64,000 nt of DNA, taken from Beroe forskalii (Eukaryota > Ctenophora > Nuda > Beroida > Beroidae). The stretch lies in assembly GCA_011033025.1 (NCBI GenBank), contig WFMF01000001.1:673755-737754 (forward strand), written 5' to 3'. Under the pieces are notes generated by a model, which worked only from the letters and a program-made list of their open reading frames with translations, had not been told where the DNA came from and made no database searches. Positions 40,301 to 54,274 of this stretch are shown here, piece by piece. A program made the translations under genes and the position numbers. The stretch's first letter is position 1. Each line of letters starts with the position of its first letter.

Positions 40301-42150
40301 AACTAATCAATTAGCCCTATCGATAAATACCTTCGTAGTAAAAGCAATAACGATTTATATTGAATCAGAAATACTCGCTATTTTTAGCAAGCTTTGTAAC
40401 CGTTACACGGGCACAGGAGAAGAGTTGAAACTATCACAACTGCAACTTTTCACACTGAGTCGCAGTACCATATGCTACAGATTTGGAAGAGTAATTCTGA
40501 TATATCAGGCAAGGAAATCAGGGAGTTTCAGCACCTTCTAGAATCACACGCTCACATGGATCATTAGTGTAAACACGCAGTGTCCCTAGTGTACAGGTCG
40601 TTAGGAAGTAGTCAGAGGTCGTTAGGGTCGTCACAAGGTCGTTAGGAGGGGCGTTCGAACAACTGCACCAGCTGTGACAGCAGGAGTAGGTTAACCATTG
40701 TGACGTCAAACTAAGCGTTGGAGTTGTGATATAGCAACGCAGAGAAAATAGAAGGGAAACATTCCGTGAAATGTTGAAAGTATGGCAGTAGGTGCGCGCT
40801 CAGATCTATACTCTCTAAAATGCTAAGGAATTTGGAAATTGTGAGCAGAAAACACTTTGAAGTTAGACCAGCAAATTGCACACTCGATGTTTTGTCCTTC
40901 CCGTGTAATTTGAGCAGAAGATCTTACTCCTTTGAAAGTAAGCACAAATGAAACCTCGAACTCTCTTGTCAAATGTCAACGGAGATCGGAAGATATGCGA
41001 TTCCTATCTAAGAGAGTTTCATGAAGGTCAACCTCATATGGAGTCCGTCGAAGGACTGCCGTATTGCCATGAAGCTAATAGTCGTTGTTGCTCGAGACTG
41101 CCCGGAAGACATCTAGTAGATATAAAAACACAAGAAGGAACTGTCGGAAGTTCATTATCCGTTAGAATGATATATGCTGTCTGTGGTTTCTCAGGGAATG
41201 AAGGGTCACGTGAACTACTCAATCCAGGAAAAATACCTCACGTTTCTAGAGACATACCTCCCACATTTCTCAAGTTTTCCACCATGTATGTGTTTCCATA
41301 TACTCATGTAAGTCAAGAAGATTCTAAAACTGTATACAAAACTATTAATCATATCATGTTTACCGAGGAAGTTGTCAACCCTATACCGGTACACAAATGG
41401 AACTGAAACCGTAGGGCTCCGTACAGGGTTTGCTCTGCACCTTCTGGTAATAATGTTGCGATGTATTCGCCTCTTGTAGTAACACACAAAGACTGCAACA
41501 AAAAATAAGAATAGATAAGATGTAAAAATCATACCAAACTCTGCTACTCATCTCCTGTTATTACACAGATTATATCTTGGTGCAGAGAAGTTCGAAGTTA
41601 AACGACATGAAAAGATGGGCTTACCACAAATATGAAACGGAAAGATGGGCTCACCACAAAAATTGAGAAATATTGTTAAAGAAATGCATAAGTTTCACAC
41701 AGAGTGATGGACCGAATACTGAACTTTGAGCACAAAACTGCACAATGACTTTACCAAAAAGGCGACACGAATGCCTTCCAAATACGACAATTCTTTCGTC
41801 AATTCAGAAAAAAGTAATGCCACGCCGCCACGGACAAAAACGTCAGGTTTTATTGCTTTACTGTTTTTGAAAAGGAGATACAAACATGCAAAGTGTCGAG
41901 GGAAGTCTCAGAAGCATTACCAGTCGGCCATCAACAGATTAACGCCTTTAAATATAGACTTTCATTACTTCCACCTTCATATATAATACCTCGTCTGGTA
42001 GCTCGAAGAGGCCATTACCACACCCTACAAAAACAGTAAAAAGCCATTATAAAAACAACTCGAAGCAACCGTATAATATGAGGAGTGTTGATAAACAACG
42101 TGGTGTTAACGAAACCTCTCTTGCATAAAATATACAGCTCCCAAATTACA
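34311..42150. other. Gene-poor AT-rich region
   Basis: Holds GTTACAATACGCATAAG-type short repeats at 35590-35680, weak CRE-family copies near 35943, 37745 and 40126, and GTCGTTAGG repeats near 40597-40645. The 152-codon ORF at 40948-41406 has no splice, signal or domain support. Confidence 0.45.
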
Positions 42151-42210
42151 TCTAGGCGTAACAACGTCACCAAATAACCAATTTAAACTATAATAATGAC
42201 GTCAACCCCC
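42151..42210. repeat. Copy of dispersed CRE-palindrome element
   Basis: TCTAGGCGTAACAACGTCAC and, 20 bases on, AAACTATAATAATGACGTCA. Confidence 0.65.
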
Positions 42211-42310
42211 ACAACCGATCATTGGGGAGAGAGTGCTACATGTGTACACAGGGGTTTCTCACTCCTTACCCTGCTACCCGTGTCAGAGGCAGCTGTACAA
42301 ACACAGATAC

Positions 42311-42450
42311 TGGTTTTACCAGACTGCAGGGTTAGTTCTATACTCGTGTACGTTACTGCTTTTACCAGACTACAGGGTTAGTTCTATACTCGTGTACGTT
42401 ACTGGTTTTACCAGACTGCAGGGTTATTTCTATACTCGTGTACACTGTTA
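42311..42450. repeat. Three-unit ~49-bp tandem repeat
   Basis: GGTTTTACCAGACTGCAGGG then TTAGTTCTATACTCGTGTAC then GTTACT, three times. Confidence 0.9.
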
Positions 42451-43847
42451 CTGGCAGTGTAGGAGTAAGTGAGTCATAACACATACATTCAGAGATTTCC
42501 ACTTGACACAGTATGCAATAATCTTGAATACAGCTGATTATGTGATGACGTGAGGATAGTATCGACCTAAAGATAAGCCAAAGTATCGTGGTTCATGAAA
42601 GGATCCAGTCATACATAGTAAATTTTATCCGCTATTTCAAAGTTTCTTATTTCAGAACACTCTTATTTAAGAGTACTCTGATGTTAAAAGTCGAGAGCAA
42701 GATTCATTCCAAAATCCAAACCAACGAATAATCCATTACCTAATTTTCGTAAAAACCTAATAAAATCCTTCGTTGATGTATTATTGAAGACAAATTACAA
42801 CGTTTAAAGGCAGAAAATAGAACTAACCAGCACCCTGCACACGATAAGATAATTTGGACCGAAATAAAATTCAATTAACCGAACCAAATATTCCTCTTCA
42901 AATTGTAATATGTAACTGGTGTTGTTAAAGGCATAATGAGAGGAAAAGTAGGCATGTTACGTGTAAATTAGTCAATATAATGGATTTATTTCCGATCAAA
43001 TACCAAGAATGATTACGAGAAGGAGGTATAATAAAGAGCTGATCTGAAAACGTCATGAGGTACAACGAAGAGCTGAAGACATCGTGATATCTAGAAAGAT
43101 GAACAAGACGCAATCAACACGCACACGCGTTTACAAGGACAGCTTCCTGGCACCCAAACCAGAGTTGATCTGATGACAGGTCAGGGGGCTGATAGTAACC
43201 TCTACTCTATATGAGTATGTGTGTCGTGTGAGTAGAGAGGGAAGATTATGATCCATCCCATCATTTTAACATCAGACGATAGAGAAGCTAGCAGAAACCA
43301 GGAGCCACAGCAGAACTAGAACCTATGTTAGAACCTCCCGATGTCAAATGATAGCGAGTGTAATAAAATTCATGCATTATGCTGAACTCTGCTCCCCTCC
43401 GGTGTGTTTATTACATTTGCTTAACTTGGGGGCCGATTATAATGTCTATAAATACCCGTGATCAAATCACTGACTCCAGTATAAATGCCTCGATTGCATG
43501 TAGTATACAGCTGCGTTAAAGTGTTAAAAAGTCACAGAAGATGGAGCTCTTCGCTCCTTGTGTTCGCCAGGAAAAGTGACTCTCTGGCACAGCTCAGACA
43601 ACAGGTGGACAAAAAGAGGCAACTTCATTACATGGAAACAATAAAACATAAATGAGTTATTATCCCACATAACCATTAATAATAGTAATAAAATGTGAGG
43701 ACTCTTCTGGGAATTCATTAATTGCACATGATTGGTTTGAGGGCTCGGAAGGTGGCATATAAGGTGGTAGCACTCTCAGGACATCCTAACAAGCCACATG
43801 GGTGGCAGACTAATAGCTACCCTGCGCAGACACCGTGCACGATGCAG

Positions 43848-43896
43848 GGGCGTTCTGACGTCATCAAATCACAATTCTAAACCCTGATAGTGACGT
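43848..43896. repeat. Copy of dispersed CRE-palindrome element
   Basis: GGGGCGTTCTGACGTCATCA then TTCTAAACCCTGATAGTGACGT. The inner AAACCCTGATA core links this family to the 35-bp tandem array at 8003-8142. Confidence 0.7.
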
Positions 43897-45129
43897 GGCC
43901 ATCAGCTGTTTATCACTCCCAGAGGACCTGCAATAGAGTGATGGACCTAGACCCGGGTGGCCTGCCCCATTACCTCATACCCCTCCAGATAATTGGATAT
44001 GTAATTACATTACCATTAATATGCGTATTACCAGGGGTGATATATGTACACATGCACCGTGTTCTTGCAGCGACACAAGTCCTGCACTTCAGAATATTTG
44101 ACATTCCTTGACTGTCTGTCTCAAGAATCCAGGAAAAAACGCTGCTCAGGAATGCGGATTATCATAGTTTTTGAGATCTATCACGCAACTATTTTAAGGA
44201 TGAGGTAATGTGCACAATGACTCAATGTAGCACATAGCATTTCAATCAGAATGTTATCATTTCTCCATGATGCCGCAGCGTCAAGTATTGAGAGCAGTTA
44301 CAATTGCGTCCCGTGCGACGTGTGCCAGAGATAAGAAAACCATGTGATGTGGGTGTCGTAATTCCAGCAATGCAGTGCCCTCCAAAAACACACTAAATTA
44401 TAATCAAATTTAAGATTAGAATATTCAGTACCTAGGCGGGAATTTCAGTTAAAAGGAGAGTTGTTTCAGAGTCATAATAATAATATGCAGACATCCTGAG
44501 ACCTTTGCAAGATAATGGCATTTTAACCAGAGCGATAGATTTTCGCTGGTTTTTGAGTAGTTATAACGTCAACCGAAACACGCCTTATCACGAATTTCAC
44601 ATCAAGTTGGGATTTAAATAGGAAAAGAACATCTGAACATGCCCATTTGATCGTAAAAAGTGATCAGGATTTTCAAAAAAGATAAGAAGACAAGAGTCGG
44701 AAAGTTTTTGAAAAGTTTTTAAATCTATCGTCAAAGCTGATTGAAAAGTGGAGTCAAAAAGTGGTAAGCCAGGGTTCACAAGATGCGTTTATACTTTCAT
44801 ACGACCGCAAATTTTCACAATCTGATAAAAACGGAAAATAAAAATAAAAGAAAACCATAGTAAATCCCGAATGGAGTTATAGACCTAAGCATTAAACAAT
44901 TACCAACACAGGTATTAAAGACGAATGCCATAAAACTGAGTGTTTGTGGCAATTTCCTTTATTTTGGGAGAGCACTCACTTACACCAAGCTTTATAATAT
45001 AGTTTAAATCGATAAAATATATGTATTATCGGGAATAAACTAAACTCTAATGTTCTGTATATAATCGTTTTACCGAGAGGAATCATTGTGACATTATAAC
45101 ACGAAAATAAAGGGTCACAAAGGAGCCAA

Positions 45130-45178
45130 AGTTACAGATCATGATGGTGACATTGTAACCAGATCATGATCTGTAACT
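45130..45178. repeat. Perfect 15-bp inverted repeat
   Basis: GTTACAGATCATGAT is opposed by ATCATGATCTGTAAC across a ~19-base loop. Confidence 0.8.
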
Positions 45179-46444
45179 CTTCCTGTAACTCTTCCTCCCT
45201 CGGCAATACACAGCTGTTGTTGAGTGTTGATGTGGTGTTCAAGTGTCGCAATATTATACCACCCGTGAAATGAAACAACTGAAACTAACACGTACACTGA
45301 CACGAGGAATTGAGAGCGAATTATAACAAAGGAATTAGGAAAAAGTGCTATCATCAAAGATTTATAAAATTGAGTAATGAGGCATAATAAGTACACAGCT
45401 ACCCTCCGATACATACGTTCTTTTGGAAACAAAAACTCTTTGAAAAAAGTATCGGCGAAATGTTCTCTATCAAGCAAGCAATTTACTACACTTATTTTCG
45501 GTAGAAATTATTTAAATGCTTATCATTAAGGCTACTTTAAAAGGTCTTCTTTGTACCCCACTAAGTTTCTTGTTTATATTTCCCAAGTTTGGGGGTGTTT
45601 GAATAAAAATTCGCTGAACTGAATTAGAGTCAATGCTAAATTTGGTATCACTAATGAAATCGAAAAGCTGTCTTTAAATGAGTTGTCTGTCGAGCAGAAA
45701 TCACTCATTGGTATGAACTATCCATAATTTAACTATCACAAATCACGTAGATCGATGAATACAGTATATCGGATAGACACATTAATAATCTGAAGAGAAG
45801 TTTTTGTCTAGGACTTAATGTGAAGTTTAAACCTCCACGTAAAGCATGGTGAAAGTGACCACGAAGACGAAGAAATCGACGAACTTATTAATAATAACAG
45901 CTATAAACAGATTATACTAAGTAACTTATTAATAAGCCGTCAGACTATTATATTTGTGAGATTTCTGGATTTCCAAAGCACGGCTTCCAACATAAAAGTG
46001 CTAAGCTGTTCTTTGTAACAAACAAGATTTACAGTCACGATGGAGTCAAAACAGCGCAAATGGTAGATCGATGTCTCAGCGATTTAAATAATGCTTCAAT
46101 AGCTCCACTTTAACTCTAAAGTGATGTACGTCTAAACTGGGAGGGAGGAGGAAGAAGTTTAGCAGCAAAACAGGATAGAAATGGTCGAAAAAAAGCAACA
46201 AAAATCTATAAGCACCAAAAACATCTAAAAAAAGTATAAGTTGCATCATTCATATGATGATGGATGATGATACTTGACGTGCAGTACATTACAATCACCA
46301 ACTATAATATGATGAATCATCAGTTAAATTAGAGTCAACTTTAAAGCAAACATGTATCATGATAAGGTCAAACTGCAAGCAGCTATAGAGGGGTGGTTGA
46401 GTACATTATGCATGCTTTTGTTCAGGCTGAGACAGCTCAAACCG

Positions 46445-46550
46445 CATCTCTTTCACTCACTCTCTTTTGCTCTGCTTCAAACTCTCTTTCTCACTCTCTT
46501 TCTTGCTCTCTTTCTCACTCTCTTTCTCCCTCTCTTTCTCCCTCTCTAAC
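46445..46550. repeat. CTCTTTCT microsatellite
   Basis: Reiterated CTCTCTTTCTCACTCTCTTT. The ORFs across it are artefacts. Confidence 0.9.
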
Positions 46551-49440
46551 TCACCCCTCAGTGAGTAGTCAGCTGCGAGTGGCTGAGCAGTGAGCAGTAT
46601 GTGAGCCGAGGTCTATTAATCAAACAGTACTAGTGGTGTAGCAAGCTACAACTACTTAGGAGTGCAAAACAATAAATAGCATGTCTTGTTACAAACATGT
46701 CGTATATAAAGACATGCAAAAACTTTAATAACATCTAGTCTATGTGTAATTAGGTAATAATATGTTTAGGGTGATTTGTTATCGAAAAAAAGTATTAAAT
46801 ATTTTCTCAACTTAGTCAGCTATAATCGTGCATAAGATCAGCTTGAAGCATATGAATTTTAACGATGGCGAACGAGAAACAGGAAAGCAGGAAGGAATTT
46901 GCCCAAGGTTGTGGTCGATAACTTTAATAAACACGGGGAATTTTAAATTTAAATCAAAGTTTGAACGGATAAAATAATTTTCTCTCTAAGCATATGTAAA
47001 GGCTGAGGTAACAGGCGTCAACGATCCTACGATTCGTCGGACGTACGAAGTAAAATATTACCGTGGTCATATAATGAATAACAGTTATAAATACTTATTC
47101 TAGTAAGCACAATCAGTGTTTTCATCAAATCAGCTGAATCTCACACACACGGACACACATAGTAAACACTCGAGTCTCCTAGTCTTCCACTAAACTTCAC
47201 TCTTGTCTATTTTCTTCCGTCGTGTGGTTGGTGGGGGTCGAACCTACGTCGGCAAACAACATGATGTGCAGTATTTTGACTATACTCTGAATCATTGACT
47301 ATGTCTAAATGGTCCATGACTTCATGATGAAGTGCACTGCATTTTAGATATGTCTACCTGGGTCTAAGTCCTACGTGGTTCATGATGTACTGATATGGTG
47401 CTGTATTTCGACGGCTGAGATCATGCAATCGTAGATAATTGTTACCTCATCTAATTCATGTCTTTACAAATATTAATTGCCTTTCATAACATCATGATAG
47501 TTAGTTAGTTAGAAGAATTACGTTGACCAAGATCATATAGTATGCTACGCTTAATTGGAATCTGTGGGGATGACCTAGGGATGATACAGGGATAAGACTT
47601 GCAAGCGTCCAGGAGCTATTTGATGAAGAGTAAGCCCTAACCTCCGATTGGGTTTAAATATGCTCGACGAAATAATTCGCTGTTACTTAAGCAACCAAAC
47701 ACAGACTCCTGACGAAGTACCGAATTACCAGCGGTTACCAAATCTCACGGAAATAAATATTATTAAACTTAAGCAACATATTATTATTATGCTGAAATTC
47801 GGTGTAAGGAATCGTCGGCATTTTACCACGCTCATCAGCTCAAAGAGAGCCTTCGCAAGCACAGGGCCATGGAATCACGTAATAGGGAGCAAGCAAATCT
47901 AGTTAAGGGCACAGATGTTTTGATTAACAAGTTACACAATAACCCATATAACGAACATACAGATCGTGACATATCATTGTCAATAAAATCGCACAAATCT
48001 AACACCGGTCCTCTCAATCTCTCTCTCTCCCTCGCTCTCGTACAGCAATATAAAATATAAATGAGCTCGTAGAATAGTAAAAATTTCTCGCACGGCCACT
48101 TGAGCTGAGAGTGAGTTACATGTTGAAATGCAGAATAAGCAACGAGTGCCGGGGGTTCAAGGGTACCTCCGGTTACCTCACGAGAGTTCCGCCAGGCTAC
48201 GATGCAACTCCGGCAACGGAGGTTGCTTATCAAAATCCGACCGTTCGCAAGTTACGTAATGCAGCATCTCGGAGAAAGAGCCTAGATTTCGGAGAAAGAC
48301 AGAGTTTTAACACATATGCTATGTGTGTGTCCTATTGTCCTAAAAATGGTTTTATAAAGTCGTAATATAGTAAGTATAGTAAGTAAACGGGGTGAGATTA
48401 AAAAGTGACTAGTTTTGCATGCCGGAAATTCTTTTTATATTAGGACGAGCAGAGATGCGAGAAATCGGGGGTAAAGTGAGGCCTCTCGCCACATCATACC
48501 GTCATTATTGCAAATGCCAAATTTACAAAAGCATGCGCGCGATAATTTAATCAGGCAAATTCTTGCCCTAAACAATCAACTTCGGTAATAAAATACGAGA
48601 GGTTTCCTGATAAGGATCTGGAACAATTATCATTACAGTTCTCACTCATAATATCGGAGGGGAACAATCAACAAATAGAGACATTTGAACTGATCAAATT
48701 GCAGCCCTTCTCGAAAGTGATTTGTTGATATCAAAACATTATTATAGTTCGTAAAATATAGGAGAAAGATAATGAAACCTCAGGATCAAGTAACAAAATA
48801 CAAATCCCAAGATGCCAGCCAAAATCTTAATGGAGATAAAGTTGTTGCTGAGCAAAATAGTGCATTACGTACGATTGTTATGGTAATGTCCAATGTGCAT
48901 AATATGCTAGCAGCTTGTGTAATTGCATAAATCACAAAATTAATTTCCGGAATCAATTTCAAATTATTTCACTGAGATACATTTGAAGCAGATTTCAAAG
49001 CTGGTTAGACAAGTACGACATATTGTACATAAACAATTCAGTCTAGTTATTTGATGCTACTTCGTTTTTGCGTTTTTGATAGTCTGAACGCAATGATGAT
49101 CTTACCAAACACGGGATAAAGAAGATCAGGTCGAACTGAGGGTTTGGGGAAAAGAAACTTGAGCCCTTCAATCCATCAGAAGATCAAGACGTTGGTGAGG
49201 AAATTCTGTCCCCTCAAAATTCAATTAGGCAAACAAGAAGCCAGTTGCAAGATCAACTATAATGATCAATGAAAACATAATTGGCTCAGCTATTATCACG
49301 ATTAAGATAAGAAGACTATCTAGTACCACTGATTGTTGGTGTAAATCTATCACTCCCCTGAAAAGCGAAGACATTCCAAGATAAGCACGTGCAGACAAGT
49401 GTGCCGTGTAGGCACGAAAACGTCGTCTAGGTTACAGTGA

Positions 49441-49504
49441 CAGTCACGTGACACGTATGTTGTCTAGGTAACACACGTATCTCAGTCACGTGATGTCACG
49501 TGAC
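49441..49504. promoter_or_regulatory. Cluster of CACGTG (E-box) palindromes
   Basis: Three GTCACGTGA words lie within 64 bp, the outer two facing across ACACGTATGTTGTC/ACACACGTAT. CACGTG is bound by bHLH-ZIP factors in animals; no adjacent gene is evident, so function is open. Confidence 0.35.
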
Positions 49505-49640
49505 TTCACATACCATATTCATGGGAGATTGTTCCAGATATGCGCCATTCTGATGAGTGACAGATTCATAAACTGCCTCTCTTCCATATTATTATGTTAT
49601 CTTCACTCGGAATGACTGAGTACATGAAGCCACGCGCACA

Positions 49641-49695
49641 AAAATAGGCACTTCAACGTCATTAACTTACTAATATTGCGCTATGATAATGACGA
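49641..49695. repeat. Copy of dispersed CRE-palindrome element
   Basis: AAAATAGGCACTTCAACGTC, then CTATGATAATGACGAAATC. Confidence 0.6.
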
Positions 49696-49699
49696 AATC

Positions 49700-52230
49700 T
49701 TAACCGTATTTCTATTTTGTAATTATAAAAGCTGGAGATGGTATGCGGATCACTTCAACCTGTTGTCACTTCAGAAAAGTCTTGGATATGAGAAGGAGGA
49801 AGATTCTTTTCAGTCCACTGAGTGTTTTGATAAAGGATTTCCAAGCCGAAGACCGTGTTGAAAAGCAAAAAAATAGGGTGATAAGCTCCACTCAGTTTAT
49901 ATTTAGATGAGCTGTGTTTAATACGATGGTTTATATTATCACCACTTCACAGCTTAAATACTCTGGCAGTGGATAGTAGACATAGCCCTCTAAGTACCCT
50001 GCCAACACGTCTATATTGTAAACAGCATGGTTGTAGAATTCAGTTATTTTTAAAAAGAACACTGAAAGTACTGCAGGGCAGGAATTCTTGATAAAAACTG
50101 GTAGATGTTAGCCATGAAAATTAGGACTGAAGTAAGAGAAATAAAACGGACAATGGCAAAATTATAGAAGGTTAGAAATAATGATATCTTAATCCATTAA
50201 ATAATAGGTGTCGTTATTAATGTCAAGATCGATGTTCAATGTTTATTCTATGAGAAAAACAGTATTTTCCATCTCGACTAGTAGCATTGCAATCTCATCT
50301 GCCAAAGAGCTTCATTTAACATTTTACTTCTAGACTTGATAATTTCGGGTGGTTGATTAATGACTGCTGGAATATGGTCATGAGAAATCAGCATAATAAT
50401 TATCCGAATAGTCGAGTAGTTCAGCATTAACCATGCTCATAATACCAAGTAAGTAGAGGCGAAGTGATCAGGAAATCTCGTGCTGATGGGGACTCCGCTT
50501 TGAACAGTGCAGGCACAAACCAATTATACGGACACCAAATCACCGATTATACCCCAGAGCGCTTTGTCATTGCTTGTCATTAGTCAGCAGCATCGAGATG
50601 ATTTGGGTGCATGGCAAGTAGGAATTGCCGAGGAAGTGAGGGCTAATTCTCAAGTATCATGGGGTAATGATAGTTGCTTCGCGCGGTGTCAGAGGTTCAA
50701 AGGCTGAGGATTCAGGAAGGGGGCAAGTTGTACATGATTCAAGCAAATCTCTTGTTTATAATAACAAGCAACTCTGTATATCGTAACAAATCGATATAGA
50801 TGGCATTTCTATAAACAGGACATCAATGATTTCCTCGGTTAATTACTTGCCATAAAGCTGTAGTAGGTTGGTGCGAAAACGTCAAAACGTGGTAAGATCA
50901 ACGAAAATATTGAATATTGCATGACGAATATTTGACATAGTTTGAAATTTGTAAAATTACATAAAATTACGAAATATAAATTGCAAATTGTGAATCTTTG
51001 AATCCATTAAAATTTATTGCATGAAAAGCAGGTTCCATGCTTTTACATATGAGATTAAAGAAGAGTCCATGAAGCGATTATGATGGTCATTACGGAGTAA
51101 GGAAGCCACATTCCGTAATCAAAATTTTTGAGCAAGATCGCTATCAATAAATTATACGAAATTCGACTTTGTAAGTATCATTAATTTAGCATTTATCCTC
51201 AAAAACAAAACGCTGAAACAAAAAGTTGGCAGTGGACGCTGGACAGTGCGAAATAAAAGGCTTTCAGATAGGGAAGATAGATTAGGGGCATTGCCAGTGT
51301 AACAGTGAAGTGCTAATGGAACTTAATCAAGCATTACATAACGTTTATAGATAAGAGTCATCGACAGAGCGAAGTTCATCAATATAAGTCTGATGTAATG
51401 CCCCGAATTGAGGGCAATTAAATCTCAATTAATAGGTACTCAAATATATACATCTCACATTACTGATCAATAAACTTCCAGGTTATTTCAAAACATACAA
51501 ATAAAACGAACAATTCATAAAAGTATGGTATCAACATTCAACTTGAGTTTCTTCTATTTTGAGACACCAGCTTGGTTCCTAATTCAAGGTACAACGTAAC
51601 GAATGGTTTTATTCACTTATCAGACAGTGACCGTAAATTGTAATGAAATTGACATGAAATGCCGCAGAGGTAATGGGAGAAATACTCATACCATGATTGG
51701 TCACAAACCATGATTGGTCGCCAATTTTCCATATATAATTAAATCTTTTAGTACCATAATATATACACAAGCATCGTGAAAAAGAAGGAGAGAAAAGAAC
51801 GAAGAAAAGAACGAAGAAAAGAACGAAAGAAAAGAACGAAAGAAAATAACGAAAGAAAAGAACGAAAGAAACGGACCACAATGGTGCCTTCTCTAGATCC
51901 CCACAAAACAGTTACAACATGAAACTCATACTACTATGAAGATTATGGAAATGAAGAGTTAAAATGCACCGAGTCTAATTAGCCCACCACCCAAACAGCT
52001 CAACTCTTTTGTCCACAAGATCCACAAAACAAATGCAGCACAAAAGAACAAAAAGAAATAAAAGTGGACGCATTTAAACAACGTGAGTGAGTAAAATTGC
52101 ACCTCCCAATTGCCCAATTGTTATGTCAAATAGCACCTCAATGGCATGACAATAAAGCAAGAATTACGTCACGAAGGGCTAAATAGCCGAGTCAACAACA
52201 ACCACTAACCCAATTTTCAATTGCTGCGCA
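49700..52230. other. AT-rich region, no gene seen
   Basis: Includes a GAAAAGAAC microsatellite at 51780-51872. No supported coding exon. Confidence 0.45.
51780..51872. repeat. GAAAAGAACGAA microsatellite
   Basis: About nine imperfect units of GAAAGAAAAGAAC. The minus-strand ORF through it is an artefact. Confidence 0.92.
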
Positions 52231-52233
52231 CCT

Positions 52234-52304
52234 AAAATAGCCCGTTTACCGTCATCAATTCCCCATTGTAAACCCTGATAATGACGTCACTCTCAACCGC
52301 CTAT
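52234..52304. repeat. Best copy of dispersed CRE-palindrome element
   Basis: AAAATAGCCCGTTTACCGTC forms one arm. AAACCCTGATAATGACGTCA and CTCTCAACCGCCTAT form the other. The consensus arm is ATAGGCGGTTGA..GACGTCATTATCA, ~70 bp in all, with no coding capacity. Confidence 0.8.
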
Positions 52305-52650
52305 ATCAGCTGTGCCGACCTACTACCAGGGATTTTGAGTGGTGTATCTCTACTCTTGTCATATAGCACGATGGATAGGGTGCATAATATGCTCACTATT
52401 ATGAGAGCATACAGGCCTTCTACTTCTACAGTGGAGGTGATGTGTGGCTGTGTGTATGTTTGTACGGGAATACAAACGCTCGGTACATGAACTGCGTGAG
52501 TTTAATTGTTATTAGTCGAAAAGTAACTAAGTAGGAAAACTTTTAGTTAGTAAACTCTCGATCTCCAAGCGGAGGAAGCATTAGCAAGTTAATTCAGCTC
52601 ATTTTACTAATCCCTTGATATATACGATGGAAGAATGGAGATTAGTAAGG

Positions 52651-52681
52651 TTGCCGCCCGTCATTAAATTATGGGCGGCAA
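52651..52681. repeat. Perfect 9-bp GC-rich hairpin followed by T-run
   Basis: TTGCCGCCC and GGGCGGCAA flank a 13-base AT-rich loop, then CTTTTTTG. Confidence 0.6.
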
Positions 52682-53416
52682 CTTTTTTGTACAAATTTTG
52701 TATGACTCACATCCGCTTCAGTAATGGCTGGGTGATGTAAATTTACTAGACCGTAGCCGCACGGATTTGATAATTTGAGCAGCACACTCAAGTGTAACCG
52801 ATCCAACTGCAATATATCATACCAACGTATGGGAGTGTTTGTCGATGAATGATGAATCTTAAGACCAGATTAATGAGCTCGTAGAACTTATTGCATACGC
52901 AATAAATGTCGTGAATGTTTGGAAAAATCTATTTTAATTTATCAAGTAACAATCATTAAAGTTTTAAAATGAGAAACAGACAATTCCTCAATTCAGTGAT
53001 ACATAGAAACACATACCCAGCCACGATACAAACAATGCACGATATAAACATTGCACAATACAAACATTGTACCTTTCCGAACAAGCATTATAATCAGGGA
53101 ATGTAGATCCAGACGAACAGATAGATCCATTATATTATGATGAAGATACGTTAAATAATGGTCAACCACTGGTAGTGAAACACGATGATGATTGCTGTCT
53201 AGAATGGGATATTTGAGACAGAATTCTCCAAGCACCTAGCCAGTGTCCACTTCACTTGTTCATGGTCATGGAGCCTACATGGCGATGCTGTTATCTAATT
53301 TACGACAGTGTGACACCTTATAATTCGAGACATGTGTCGATTTACACAAGTATGATTGCAAGTGTTTCCAATATTGAAACTTAAAACATCACATTCACAA
53401 CATGATAATGTCACAC

Positions 53417-53480
53417 AAAATTGCGCTTCTCGACGCTTTCAATTCACCATTCAAACCCATGATGATGACGTCACTATCCA
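53417..53480. repeat. Copy of dispersed CRE-palindrome element
   Basis: CTTCTCGACGCTTTCAATTC then AAACCCATGATGATGACGTC. Confidence 0.6.
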
Positions 53481-54274
53481 ATACTTATCAATCGTAGATG
53501 ACCATCACATATTTGTGTGGGTGGACGAGTGGAAGCAGTCAAAACATACGTCACCGTTTTGAGATAACGTTAACAAACGAGAGAGAAGGGGGTGACCCCA
53601 TGTTAGAATATGATAAGTGTGACCTAAATAGAATTATGCCTAACTGGTTAGATAACACGTTCCTCATTAGGCCATGTTAGGGTGGGGGTATCACAGTCAC
53701 GTGAGAAAGAGACAAGAGACAAGTGTTACAGATGAAAAGTTGGCAGTCAAGTAAATTACGAAGTATGTCAAAATATTATGAGAATAATATTTTTGAGCTA
53801 TTGAGCCAAATTCAGGATAATGATATTTACGACTGCTTTCGACTTTATTTTCGTTCATTTTCGTATAAGAATCAGTAATAAATGTACGAAGGTTTGTTCA
53901 AGTTCATTCTAACAACCTCCGACCTCGACCTATCACATAGTTAAAAGTTCCACGGCGTCGTTGAATTTTACGATTTACACGAAACATCGCTAAGAAATCG
54001 TCAGAAACCGTGTCAAACAAAGGAGATTTCCCAAAGTTACAGTTAAACTTAAACAACTGACAATCTCCTTTGAGGAGTAAACCACAAACACTACCGATCA
54101 TATGAAGGGTCGTTGTGTACGATGGGAAGTCAGGTCTGAACGCAGTGCGAATTATACTGACGGAGAACACGAGTTGGAAGGATAATATGCGGCCCCTCAA
54201 AACAAAGGGTATAAGTGATGTGAGTACACGTTTATACAAGCTTCCGCTTCCGACCTTGCGACACCCACATTACA

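Larger units (their letters stand above)
43900..49440. other. Gene-poor AT-rich region
   Basis: Contains a 15-bp-arm palindrome at 45130-45178, a CTCTTTCT microsatellite at 46445-46550 and a CTCTCTCT tract at 48014-48040. No gene supported. Confidence 0.45.

Noticed and set aside
40948-41406. 152-codon plus-strand ORF
   Set aside because: Starts with ATG, but no domain, signal, splice context or composition bias. About one ORF of this length is expected by chance in 64 kb of AT-rich DNA.
47225-47330. tRNA-like B box on the minus strand (GGTTCGACCCCC)
   Set aside because: No convincing A box or cloverleaf upstream; at best a very old SINE trace.
47835-48365. Overlapping 132-codon minus and 84-codon plus ORFs
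   Set aside because: They overlap each other and a CT microsatellite, with no splice or homology support.
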